Below, in pieces: positions 1 to 5,412 of a stretch of 7,308 bases of DNA; positions within the stretch are counted from its first letter, which is position 1; the number at the start of each line of letters is the position of its first letter. Made by a program: the position numbers and the translations under genes. The notes beneath the pieces are model-generated. The model saw nothing but the letters and a program-made list of their open reading frames with translations, had not been told where the DNA came from and ran no database searches. The stretch is from assembly GCA_021796155.1 (NCBI GenBank), contig JAJYOO010000109.1:1-7308 (forward strand). The letters are read 5' to 3'. This stretch comes from Chloroflexota bacterium (GTDB lineage: Bacteria > Chloroflexota > Anaerolineae > Anaerolineales > Villigracilaceae).

Positions 1-57
1 GAAGTTTAATTGTCATTGATGCAATTATCAGAAGATGGAAATAGGCTATTAACGCAT

Positions 58-80
58 GGACCGACCTGTAAGGTCGGCCC
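58..80 (-). terminator. Short GC-rich hairpin downstream of the membrane protein gene; possible terminator or REP-like palindrome
   Basis: CCGACCT (61-67), loop GTA, AGGTCGG (71-77) is a perfect 7-bp stem. It extends to about 10 bp with one mismatch through 58-60 and 78-80. It lies about 30 nt past the stop of the minus-strand gene that ends at 109, so a 3'-end role is plausible. On the minus strand no clean T run follows, so a canonical intrinsic terminator is not shown. A dispersed repeat palindrome is the alternative. Bases 1-57 to its left hold nothing I can identify. Confidence 0.4.
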
Positions 81-108
81 AGCGGTTGGATGTGGAGAAG
101 AGCGGCGG

Positions 109-819
109 TTACCTCCGCATGGATGGATTTTCCTGGTAAGACTCTGCACTCATCCCAATGGGATGATATGTTGGCTCGGCAGTATTAATGGCGCGCGTGG
201 TTCCGTAAAGGGGAGCCGGTTTGGGCGCGGGTCGAACGGCAGGTGCGCTTGGAATGGACGTCGCTGGTCGAAGAGTTGGCCTCATGCTTTGACTCGACGC
301 GGGCCGCGTGTTCGCCATCGTAAACATGTTGTCACCGGCCAACGAAAACGTTCCGATAATCAAAACACGGATCATCCAAACCATGATCGCCACGAAGACG
401 GGTACGACTTTTACAAGCGTGGATTCTCCAATCAATATACTACCTTCGGATGTATGATGAAGAATCGCAACCGACACACCCCACCACGTCAGCGTGGCGT
501 TGAAGCCTGCGGCCAAGAGCCATGCACCGAACAAATACCAGACTTCAGTCGGTTCGTCGCGTCCCTGTTGCGGCGTGAAGATGCGGGCAATCCCGGCAAA
601 GTCAATGCCACAGAAAGCGATAGCAAGAATCGTTGACCATTGAATTCCGCCGGATTTCAAATCGCCGAGGATGTCGGCCAGGGCAAAGGCTGTGGTGGAA
701 TAGTTAAAGACCTCAAAGGCCAGCAATGCCGCGACCAGAATCGCTCCAAAGATGGCGCCGCGTTTGAGCGCGGTACCGCGCAGAATGGGAATTATTTTTA
801 TTGGGAAGGAACTGTTCAT
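109..819 (-). CDS. Four-helix integral membrane protein of unknown function with a proline-rich tail
   Basis: I do not recognise the family. The 236-residue product has four hydrophobic stretches at roughly 21-50, 62-82, 94-121 and 136-160. A soluble, Pro/Ala/Ser/Arg-rich tail runs from about 169 to the end. The N-terminus (about 1-20) carries Lys/Arg and no cleavable signal is evident, so the tail may be cytoplasmic (inference). Conserved-looking spots are GIDFAGIARIF (71-81), EPTEVWYLFGAW (89-100) and TWWG (111-114), with polar or charged residues inside membrane segments. The start is the ATG at 817-819. AAGGAGAGG (plus strand 825-833) lies upstream, leaving 8 nt after AGGAG, which is an ordinary Shine-Dalgarno site. 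A strong promoter with an embedded palindrome precedes it. The long opposite-strand open frame over this region is judged a shadow, because only this strand shows an SD, a promoter and coherent membrane segments. The gene stands alone on its strand here, so context gives no function. Confidence 0.8.
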   Translation of the reverse strand: MNSSFPIKIIPILRGTALKRGAIFGAILVAALLAFEVFNYSTTAFALADILGDLKSGGIQWSTILAIAFCGIDFAGIARIFTPQQGRDEPTEVWYLFGAWLLAAGFNATLTWWGVSVAILHHTSEGSILIGESTLVKVVPVFVAIMVWMIRVLIIGTFSLAGDNMFTMANTRPASSQSMRPTLRPATSIPSAPAVRPAPKPAPLYGTTRAINTAEPTYHPIGMSAESYQENPSMRR

Positions 820-870
820 ATCAACCTCTCCTTCAATACAAAACTAACGACAAAAGTGAAGGATGTACAT

Positions 871-899
871 ATAATAGAACATTAGTTCTAAAAAGTCAA
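871..899 (-). promoter_or_regulatory. Sigma70-type promoter of the membrane protein gene
   Basis: Read on the minus strand, TTGACT (894-899) and TATTAT (871-876) are separated by exactly 17 bp. Each hexamer matches five of six bases of the housekeeping consensus. Transcription would start near 864, giving a leader of about 45 nt that contains the AAGGAGAGG Shine-Dalgarno site and leads to the ATG at 819. The spacer is almost wholly occupied by a palindrome, listed separately. Confidence 0.75.
875..890. promoter_or_regulatory. Operator-like perfect palindrome TAGAAC-N4-GTTCTA inside the promoter spacer
   Basis: TAGAAC, spacer ATTA, GTTCTA is a perfect 6+4+6 dyad. It overlaps two bases of the -10 box and fills most of the -35/-10 spacer, which is the classic place for a repressor to block RNA polymerase. 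The half-sites match the GAAC-N4-GTTC core of LexA boxes of the Gram-positive type. The outer bases (T/A instead of C/G) and the central ATTA are not the Bacillus consensus. Another dimeric repressor could equally bind here. No regulator gene lies in the window. Confidence 0.6.
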
Positions 900-922
900 G
901 AGGTCTGCTCAAATTGACAACG

Positions 923-952
923 TTAACGAAACATTCCGAAAAACGTTATACT
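923..952 (+). promoter_or_regulatory. Promoter with -10 TATACT placed for a leaderless start at 959
   Basis: TATACT (947-952) matches five of six bases of the -10 consensus and is followed by six bases (CCCGTT) and then ATG at 959. That places transcription initiation at or next to the start codon. The -35 is weak: TTAACG (923-928), 18-bp spacing, four of six bases. A perfect TTGACA sits at 914-919, but its 27-bp spacing is too long. No Shine-Dalgarno sequence precedes the ATG, which fits a leaderless mRNA. Confidence 0.55.
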
Positions 953-958
953 CCCGTT

Positions 959-1438
959 ATGAATGAGCCGTGGATTTCTGTGATAGGAATTGTGGTTCAG
1001 GGCTACCGCGTCGCGTCGGGAACGTCGGCAGATTATCCGTATGGCGCGCTCGATAGACAGCGTCCAATCTTCAAATCACGCGGACTCGACCTCGGCGGAT
1101 ATTTCAATGGCACGCTGAACATTGACATTCGTCCGGCCACGTTCAAAATGATAAAGCCGGAATACACGTTTTATAACGTCGAATGGACAGACTTGCATCC
1201 TCCGGAACATTTCTCGTTTTCACAATGTAAAGTGATTTTCAAAAATATTGAGTACGATGGCTGGGTCTATTATCCGCACCCGGAGACGAAGATTCGAAAC
1301 TTTCAGAACCCCTCGTTGTTGGAAGTAATTGCAGAGACAATTCCAGAGATTCAATATGGGGATAAAGTGGAAGTGCTGGTGAATTCAAATGAGGTGGAAA
1401 TTGCACAAAAGTCTAAGTCAAAATGCAGCAAGGAATAA
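959..1438 (+). CDS. RibK-like protein (resembles archaeal CTP-dependent riboflavin kinase, DUF120 fold)
   Basis: This 159-residue protein has the layout of the archaeal CTP-dependent riboflavin kinase. It opens with a beta strand and glycine turn (VIGIVVQGYRVASG, 8-21). A GTLN motif follows at 51-54; in Methanocaldococcus RibK, as I recall, this motif supplies Mg2+/nucleotide-phosphate ligands. Next come YDGWVYYP (99-106), LLEVIAE (120-126) and a closing IQYGDKVEVLV strand (131-141). Family members transfer phosphate from CTP to riboflavin to make FMN. Here that activity is inferred from motif order only, and a structural relative with another ligand is possible. Length is slightly above the roughly 135 residues of the archaeal enzyme. 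A longer TTG start at 914 exists, but it begins on the TTGACA hexamer and would place the -10 inside the gene, so the ATG at 959 is preferred. The gene is monocistronic and converges on rpe with a 17-bp gap. Confidence 0.65.
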   Translation: MNEPWISVIGIVVQGYRVASGTSADYPYGALDRQRPIFKSRGLDLGGYFNGTLNIDIRPATFKMIKPEYTFYNVEWTDLHPPEHFSFSQCKVIFKNIEYDGWVYYPHPETKIRNFQNPSLLEVIAETIPEIQYGDKVEVLVNSNEVEIAQKSKSKCSKE

Positions 1439-1455
1439 ACAGGAGAATTGATCAA

Positions 1456-2148
1456 TTACGCCCCGCGGATGCGGTTCGCCGGAAGTTGGTTGGCCGCGTC
1501 GCGCAATGCTTTGATTCCCGCTTCGATTCCTTTTGGATAATGAAACACCGCGCTGGCCGCAACAAAAACATTTGCGCCCGCGTCTTTCATTTTTGGGAGT
1601 GTCTCTGCCGAGATGCCGCCGTCCACTTCGAGATACGCGGACGATTTTAGTTCGTCCAACCTCTTGCGGATCGCCGCGACCTTTTGTATGGTCTCTGACA
1701 AAAAAGCCTGACCTGAAAATCCCGGATTGACGCTCATTACCAAAACCAAATCTGCTAAATGCAAAACCGGTTCGATAGCTGTGACCGGCGTGCCGGGATT
1801 CAATACCACGCCAGCTGCACAGCCGAGCAATTTGATGTGCTGTAAAGTCCGGTGAATATGCGGGCATGTTTCCACATGAACCGTGAGATGTGATGCGCCG
1901 GCTTTTGCAAATGCTTCGAGATAATGCTCTGGCTGTTCGATCATCAAATGCACATCGAGCGGAAGTTTGGTTGCGCGCTTGAACGTCTCGACGAGGAACG
2001 GCCCCATCGTTATATTCGGGACGAAATGGCCGTCCATCACATCAACATGAATCCAATCCGCTTCGGCAGATTCGCATGAGGCGATTGATGCTTTTAGTTG
2101 AAGAAAGTCGGCAGAAAGAATCGAGGGGGCGATAAGATAGTTTTGCAT
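1456..2148 (-). CDS. rpe: Ribulose-phosphate 3-epimerase
   Basis: This enzyme interconverts D-ribulose 5-phosphate and D-xylulose 5-phosphate in the pentose phosphate pathway, in the cytoplasm. The 230-residue product is a full-length TIM barrel. It has APSILSADF (7-15), WIHVDVMDGHFVPN (32-45), DVHLMI (65-70), VMSVNPGFSGQ (137-147) and VDGGI (175-179). The expected metal and catalytic residues are all present: His34, Asp36, His67 and Asp176. The phosphate-loop motif reads NPGFSGQ where NPGFGGQ is usual, a mild change. The phosphate-binding end (ASAVF, 198-202) has Ala-Ala-Ser where Gly-Ser is common. The start ATG lies 30 nt after the kinase stop, so the two genes are probably cotranscribed. 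There is no convincing Shine-Dalgarno site before it, so translation may depend on coupling or on another initiation mode. Confidence 0.95.
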   Translation of the reverse strand: MQNYLIAPSILSADFLQLKASIASCESAEADWIHVDVMDGHFVPNITMGPFLVETFKRATKLPLDVHLMIEQPEHYLEAFAKAGASHLTVHVETCPHIHRTLQHIKLLGCAAGVVLNPGTPVTAIEPVLHLADLVLVMSVNPGFSGQAFLSETIQKVAAIRKRLDELKSSAYLEVDGGISAETLPKMKDAGANVFVAASAVFHYPKGIEAGIKALRDAANQLPANRIRGA

Positions 2149-2178
2149 AAGGCTTTTAGGCGGCGGTGAGAGTTCACT

Positions 2179-3270
2179 TTATTTCATTGGCGGGTTATAC
2201 GTGAAATAAACCCACATCCAAAATGGGATCAATCCAAAAACGGCAACCAATGCCACAAGTCCAAGCGCAACGGAACCCCAGTCAATATCTGAAAGCAGTT
2301 CGGACCAATCGAAGGATTCAAATAATTGTGGAGTTGGCTGCGGAGGCGCAGCCGGCGCGGGCGTAGGGACATCCTCCCAAACGGAAGCCGGCGCGACTTC
2401 CGGGGTCAGATTCAACGGCGAAGCGGTCGGGATGTCGCGTTGCGTCCCGAACTTCATCAACACGCGCATGAGTTGGTCGGCTGTCCGGTAGCGCGCCGAT
2501 GGTTCTTTCGACAAAACTTTCAAGATAATTTCTTCGAGCGCGTTGGGAATATCCGGCACGTATTCGCTGGGTGGGACCGGGTCAGAATTCAAATGCTGGC
2601 GCGCCAATTCTTCCGCGGTTGAACCGGTGAACGGCAATGTGCCTGTCAATATTTCATACAATACCACGCCCAACGAATACACATCGGACGCCGGGCTGGG
2701 AGCGTGCCCTGCGGCTTGTTCCGGAGAAAAATATTGCGGCGATCCCCAGACAACGTCTGTGCGTTCATCGGGGTTGATCGTTGCCAGTGCGCGCGCGATT
2801 CCAAAGTCCGTGACCTTGAGGCGCTTATCCGGCGTGACCAGCATGTTGTGCGGCTTGACGTCGCAGTGAACGACGCCCGCGCGGTGAGCGTATCCGATGC
2901 CCGCACAAGCCTGGACGATCAGCGGGATTCCATCCTCGACCGTAAAGCGGCCGCGCTGGCGGAGAAGCGACTTCAAATCCGTGCCCGGCACCAATTCCAT
3001 GACGATGAACGGCTGGCCATTATCGAATCCATAATCGTAAACTGTGACGATATTTGGATGCGAAAGATTCGCAACGGCTTGTGCCTCGTTGCGAAACTGC
3101 GCATCAAAATCTGGGTTATGTTCGTGGTCATCGCGCATAACCTTGATTGCCACGTTGCGATTCAAAAGCACGTCGCGGGCGCGATAGATGTTTGCCATGC
3201 CGCCCGTGCCGAAACGTTCGAGCAGTTGGTAGCGGTTATTGAGCAAACGTCCTTCGCCGTTCTGAAGCAT
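2179..3270 (-). CDS. PknB-type serine/threonine protein kinase with a C-terminal membrane anchor
   Basis: The 363-residue protein has a complete Hanks-type kinase domain at about 14-275. Visible motifs are the glycine loop GTGGMANIY (21-29), Lys43, Glu62, the catalytic loop HCDVKPHN (135-142, Asp137 and Asn142), DFG (155-157), SPE in place of APE (182-184), DVYSLG (196-201) and a late Arg260. The residue before the catalytic Asp is Cys instead of Arg, so it is a non-RD kinase. A Pro/Ala-rich linker (about 293-315) leads to an acidic stretch and one hydrophobic helix (about 333-357), followed by only six residues. There are no PASTA, SH3 or other outside sensor domains, unlike typical PrkC/PknB. 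It should be an active cytoplasmic kinase held at the membrane by its tail. It is followed by rpe 30 bp downstream. No partner phosphatase is in view. The start at 3270 lies 7 nt from a TATAAT box, with no Shine-Dalgarno site. Confidence 0.93.
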   Translation of the reverse strand: MLQNGEGRLLNNRYQLLERFGTGGMANIYRARDVLLNRNVAIKVMRDDHEHNPDFDAQFRNEAQAVANLSHPNIVTVYDYGFDNGQPFIVMELVPGTDLKSLLRQRGRFTVEDGIPLIVQACAGIGYAHRAGVVHCDVKPHNMLVTPDKRLKVTDFGIARALATINPDERTDVVWGSPQYFSPEQAAGHAPSPASDVYSLGVVLYEILTGTLPFTGSTAEELARQHLNSDPVPPSEYVPDIPNALEEIILKVLSKEPSARYRTADQLMRVLMKFGTQRDIPTASPLNLTPEVAPASVWEDVPTPAPAAPPQPTPQLFESFDWSELLSDIDWGSVALGLVALVAVFGLIPFWMWVYFTYNPPMK

Positions 3271-3277
3271 TGAACGG

Positions 3278-3286
3278 ATTATAACA
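3278..3286 (-). promoter_or_regulatory. Extended -10 promoter of the kinase-rpe unit, placed for a leaderless start
   Basis: On the minus strand TGTTATAAT (3286 down to 3278) is a perfect TATAAT with the upstream TG-N extension. Seven bases follow before the ATG at 3270, so the predicted transcription start falls on or next to the start codon. No good -35 hexamer is found at the usual distance, which is tolerated by extended -10 promoters. That upstream region is occupied by the left arm of an inverted repeat. Confidence 0.6.
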
Positions 3287-3287
3287 G

Positions 3288-3370
3288 GGAGCAGAGAGTA
3301 GAGTGTGGGGAGTGAAAGTTGGCATGTGTTTTTTTCTTCTCACTACTATCTGTTCTCTACTCTCTGTTCT
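3288..3370. repeat. Imperfect inverted repeat between the divergent kinase and lipid-kinase genes
   Basis: AGAGAGTAGAG (3293-3303) is perfectly complementary to CTCTACTCTCT (3355-3365). The arms extend with G-T wobbles to about 16 bp (3288-3303 with 3355-3370). A second, imperfect pairing lies inside: AGTGAAAG near 3311-3318 against CTTCTCACT near 3336-3344. The centre has a run of seven or more T. The left arm is purine-rich and the right arm pyrimidine-rich, unlike the flanking coding DNA. It could be a small mobile or REP-like relic, or a structured regulatory region shared by the two promoters. Confidence 0.6.
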
Positions 3371-3384
3371 TCTATCTTATCCCT

Positions 3385-3390
3385 TATAAT
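3385..3390 (+). promoter_or_regulatory. -10 box TATAAT placed for a leaderless start of the lipid kinase operon
   Basis: TATAAT at 3385-3390 is a perfect -10 hexamer, followed by seven bases (CCTACCC) and the ATG at 3398. Initiation would therefore be at or beside the start codon. No recognisable -35 lies in the pyrimidine-rich stretch upstream, and there is no Shine-Dalgarno site. The geometry mirrors the kinase promoter at the other end of this intergenic region. Confidence 0.55.
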
Positions 3391-3397
3391 CCTACCC

Positions 3398-4342
3398 ATG
3401 CGCAACGGACTGCTTCTCTACAACCCCGCCGCGGGACGCGTCTCCGTCCGTACATTTGTGCGCGGCATCATCCGCCCGTTGAAAGCGGCGGGATGGCACG
3501 TGGACATCGCCGAAACCTTGAGTGGCAGTCATGCGACGCAAGTCGCGCGTCACGCCGCGGACGAAAAATACGATGCGGTCTTTGCCATCGGCGGCGACGG
3601 AACCATCAGCCAGGTTGCCAACGGATTGCTCAATTCTGAAACTGCGTTGGGAGTTTTACCGGCAGGCACGATGAACGTCTGGGCAATGGAACTTGGTCAG
3701 CGCACGTTCGATCTTTTGCATAATCGCGCCTTGCAACAAAATGCGCGTTTGCTTGCGGACGCGCCGGTTTATCGCGTGGATGTTGGTTTATGCAACGGCC
3801 ATGCGTTTTTGTTGTGGGCTGGCATCGGCATTGATGCAATCACCATCCACGCGCTTGAGCCGCGGCCGCGTTTTGCGAAATATGTTTCGGTCCCGCAATA
3901 TTTTGCCGCGACCGTTTGGAATGTTGCCATCTGGCACGGCATGGATTTGCGCGTCTGGGCAGACGATCAACGCGTGGAGGGACATTATCTTCTGGCAGTC
4001 GCAACAAACATTCGACGTTACGTCGGCGGCATCGCTGTCCTTTCGCCGAACGCCTATCTCGACGACGGTGAAATGGATATTTGGCTGATGAGCGGCAACA
4101 ACATCGCAGATGCTTTGCGCCACTTCTTTGACCTGTTGGCGGGTCGCCATTTGAATAGCGACCAGGCGCGTTGTTTATCCTTCCGTTCCGCGCGGATCGA
4201 ATCGGATACTGCGTTCTCGCTTCAAATGGACGGCGAGCCGATGCTCGGCAGCAAGCAAGTTGAACTCAAGATCGAGAAACAGGCTTTGAAGGTTCTCATG
4301 CCTCCCAAAGGGTTGAATCTGCTCAAAGAAAAACGCTTATGA
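3398..4342 (+). CDS. Diacylglycerol kinase / LCB5-family lipid kinase (YegS/DagK-like)
   Basis: The 314-residue protein belongs to the family of soluble lipid kinases that phosphorylate diacylglycerol, sphingoid bases or similar lipids at the inner membrane face using ATP. Motifs seen are NPAAG (9-13), IGGDGTISQVANGL (64-77, with the nucleotide-binding GGDGT), LPAGTMNVWA (87-96), AGIGID (141-146), LDDGEMDIW (221-229) and the C-terminal MDGEP (277-281), which carries the family's catalytic acidic residues. The length is normal for the family. The exact lipid substrate cannot be read from the sequence. The start ATG at 3398 is chosen because the N-terminus MRNGLLLYNPAAG then begins directly on the first beta strand. 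A longer frame from a GTG at 3305 would run through the inverted repeat and the -10 box. It is the first gene of an operon and its TGA overlaps the next ATG (ATGA, 4339-4342). Confidence 0.9.
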   Translation: MRNGLLLYNPAAGRVSVRTFVRGIIRPLKAAGWHVDIAETLSGSHATQVARHAADEKYDAVFAIGGDGTISQVANGLLNSETALGVLPAGTMNVWAMELGQRTFDLLHNRALQQNARLLADAPVYRVDVGLCNGHAFLLWAGIGIDAITIHALEPRPRFAKYVSVPQYFAATVWNVAIWHGMDLRVWADDQRVEGHYLLAVATNIRRYVGGIAVLSPNAYLDDGEMDIWLMSGNNIADALRHFFDLLAGRHLNSDQARCLSFRSARIESDTAFSLQMDGEPMLGSKQVELKIEKQALKVLMPPKGLNLLKEKRL

Positions 4343-5412
4343 CCAGCATCAAAAAATTCCTTGCTGAAAACCCGTTCATCATTTTGCTTCTGGCTTTGCC
4401 GCTCACGCTTGCCGCACAATTGCTTGGCTGGTCTGCAATAGCAATTTTCATTCTGGCCGCGGTTGGAATCATTCCATTGGCTGCATATATTGGCGAGGCA
4501 ACGGATAACCTGGCTTCTTACACAAGTCCGCGCGTCGGCGCGCTGCTCAATGCGACGCTCGGCAACGCGGCGGAACTCATCATCACGATCACTGCGGTGC
4601 AAGCTGGCCTGCTTGAACTGGTCAAGGCATCCATCACCGGTTCGATCATTGGCAACCTTTTGCTCGTGCTTGGATTCGCCATGATGACCGGCGGCGTCAA
4701 ACACGGGATACAGACGTTCAACAAGCGCAATGCCAGCCGCAATGCCATTCTGCTTGTCCTTGCGGTGGTGACACTCATCATTCCATCCGTGTTCAGTCAA
4801 TCCATTGCCACTGTTAACAATGGCAACGTCGAGATATTGAGCATCGGCGTGGCGATCATTATGATTGCGCTATACGGCTTTGGACTCTTTGATGCATCGC
4901 ACTCAAAAGAAAGCCCGTTATCTCATGCTTTGCCGAAAAATGATTTGCCCGGTTGGTCTCTCTGGCAAGTCGTTGCGATTTTGATATTATCCACATTGGG
5001 TGTGGTTTGGTTGAGCGAAACGCTGGTTCATTTGGTTGAAGATGTTATAAAAAGTTTCGGCGTCTCCGAATTTTTCCTCGGCATCATCCTTGTTCCATTG
5101 ATCGGCAACGTGGCCGAGCATCTCGTCGCGGTACAAATGGCGCTCAAAAATAAAATGGACCTCAGCACCGAGATTGCCATCTCGTCCAGCTTGCAGATCG
5201 CACTCTTTGTCGCACCGCTGTTGGTTTTTGTCAGTCTCGCGCTTGGTCATCCGCTCCAGATCATTTTCAATCGTTTTGAATTGCTTGCGCTTCTGACTGC
5301 GATTGTTATTTCAGCACTTGTCTCGGCGGATGGCGAGTCAACATGGCTCGAAGGTGTCGGCTTGCTCGCGGTCTATTTGATTTTTGGATTGGCATTTTTC
5401 CTGTTACCATGA
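4339..5412 (+). CDS. CaxA-type calcium/proton antiporter
   Basis: The 357-residue membrane protein is a Ca2+:cation antiporter of the CaCA superfamily, CAX branch, which exports Ca2+ in exchange for H+. About eleven hydrophobic helices are visible, starting near residues 12, 33, 66, 97, 136, 165, 208, 246, 282, 313 and 338. The two inverted alpha-repeats are clear. The first is GALLNATLGNAAELI (67-81), with Asn76 and Glu79. The second is GIILVPLIGNVAEHLV (248-263), with Asn257, Glu260 and His261. These GNxxE motifs hold the ion-binding acidic residues. A hydrophilic loop at about 185-206 separates the halves. Length is typical of bacterial CaxA. Substrate is assigned by family; other divalent cations are possible. 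It starts on the ATGA overlap with the lipid kinase and ends on another ATGA overlap, so it should be translationally coupled at both ends. Confidence 0.93.
   Translation: MTSIKKFLAENPFIILLLALPLTLAAQLLGWSAIAIFILAAVGIIPLAAYIGEATDNLASYTSPRVGALLNATLGNAAELIITITAVQAGLLELVKASITGSIIGNLLLVLGFAMMTGGVKHGIQTFNKRNASRNAILLVLAVVTLIIPSVFSQSIATVNNGNVEILSIGVAIIMIALYGFGLFDASHSKESPLSHALPKNDLPGWSLWQVVAILILSTLGVVWLSETLVHLVEDVIKSFGVSEFFLGIILVPLIGNVAEHLVAVQMALKNKMDLSTEIAISSSLQIALFVAPLLVFVSLALGHPLQIIFNRFELLALLTAIVISALVSADGESTWLEGVGLLAVYLIFGLAFFLLP

Noticed and set aside
7..27. TAATTG-N9-CAATTA inverted repeat at the left edge
   Set aside because: The arms are short and AT-rich, with no promoter elements or gene in view to give it meaning; expected by chance.
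10..636. Long open frame on the plus strand over the left membrane protein gene
   Set aside because: Its product is rich in Arg, His and Gly with no domain or SD. The opposite strand has a promoter, an SD and coherent membrane helices.
914..958. TTG start extending the RibK-like protein by 15 residues
   Set aside because: It begins on a TTGACA hexamer, has no SD, and would place the -10 TATACT inside the gene. The ATG at 959 starts just before the first conserved strand.
2166..2177. GTGA-N4-TCAC dyad between the kinase and rpe genes
   Set aside because: Four-base arms are too short to claim an operator or terminator within an operon gap.
2704..3273. Plus-strand open frame of about 190 codons across the kinase gene
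   Set aside because: It lies antisense to an intact, motif-complete kinase and resembles no protein; a codon-bias shadow.
3305..3397. Upstream GTG start adding 31 residues to the lipid kinase
   Set aside because: The extension is translated from the inverted repeat and the TATAAT box. The family N-terminus begins at the ATG at 3398.
4222..4800. Minus-strand open frame across the lipid kinase/antiporter junction
   Set aside because: It is antisense to two clearly identified genes, with an unstructured charged product.
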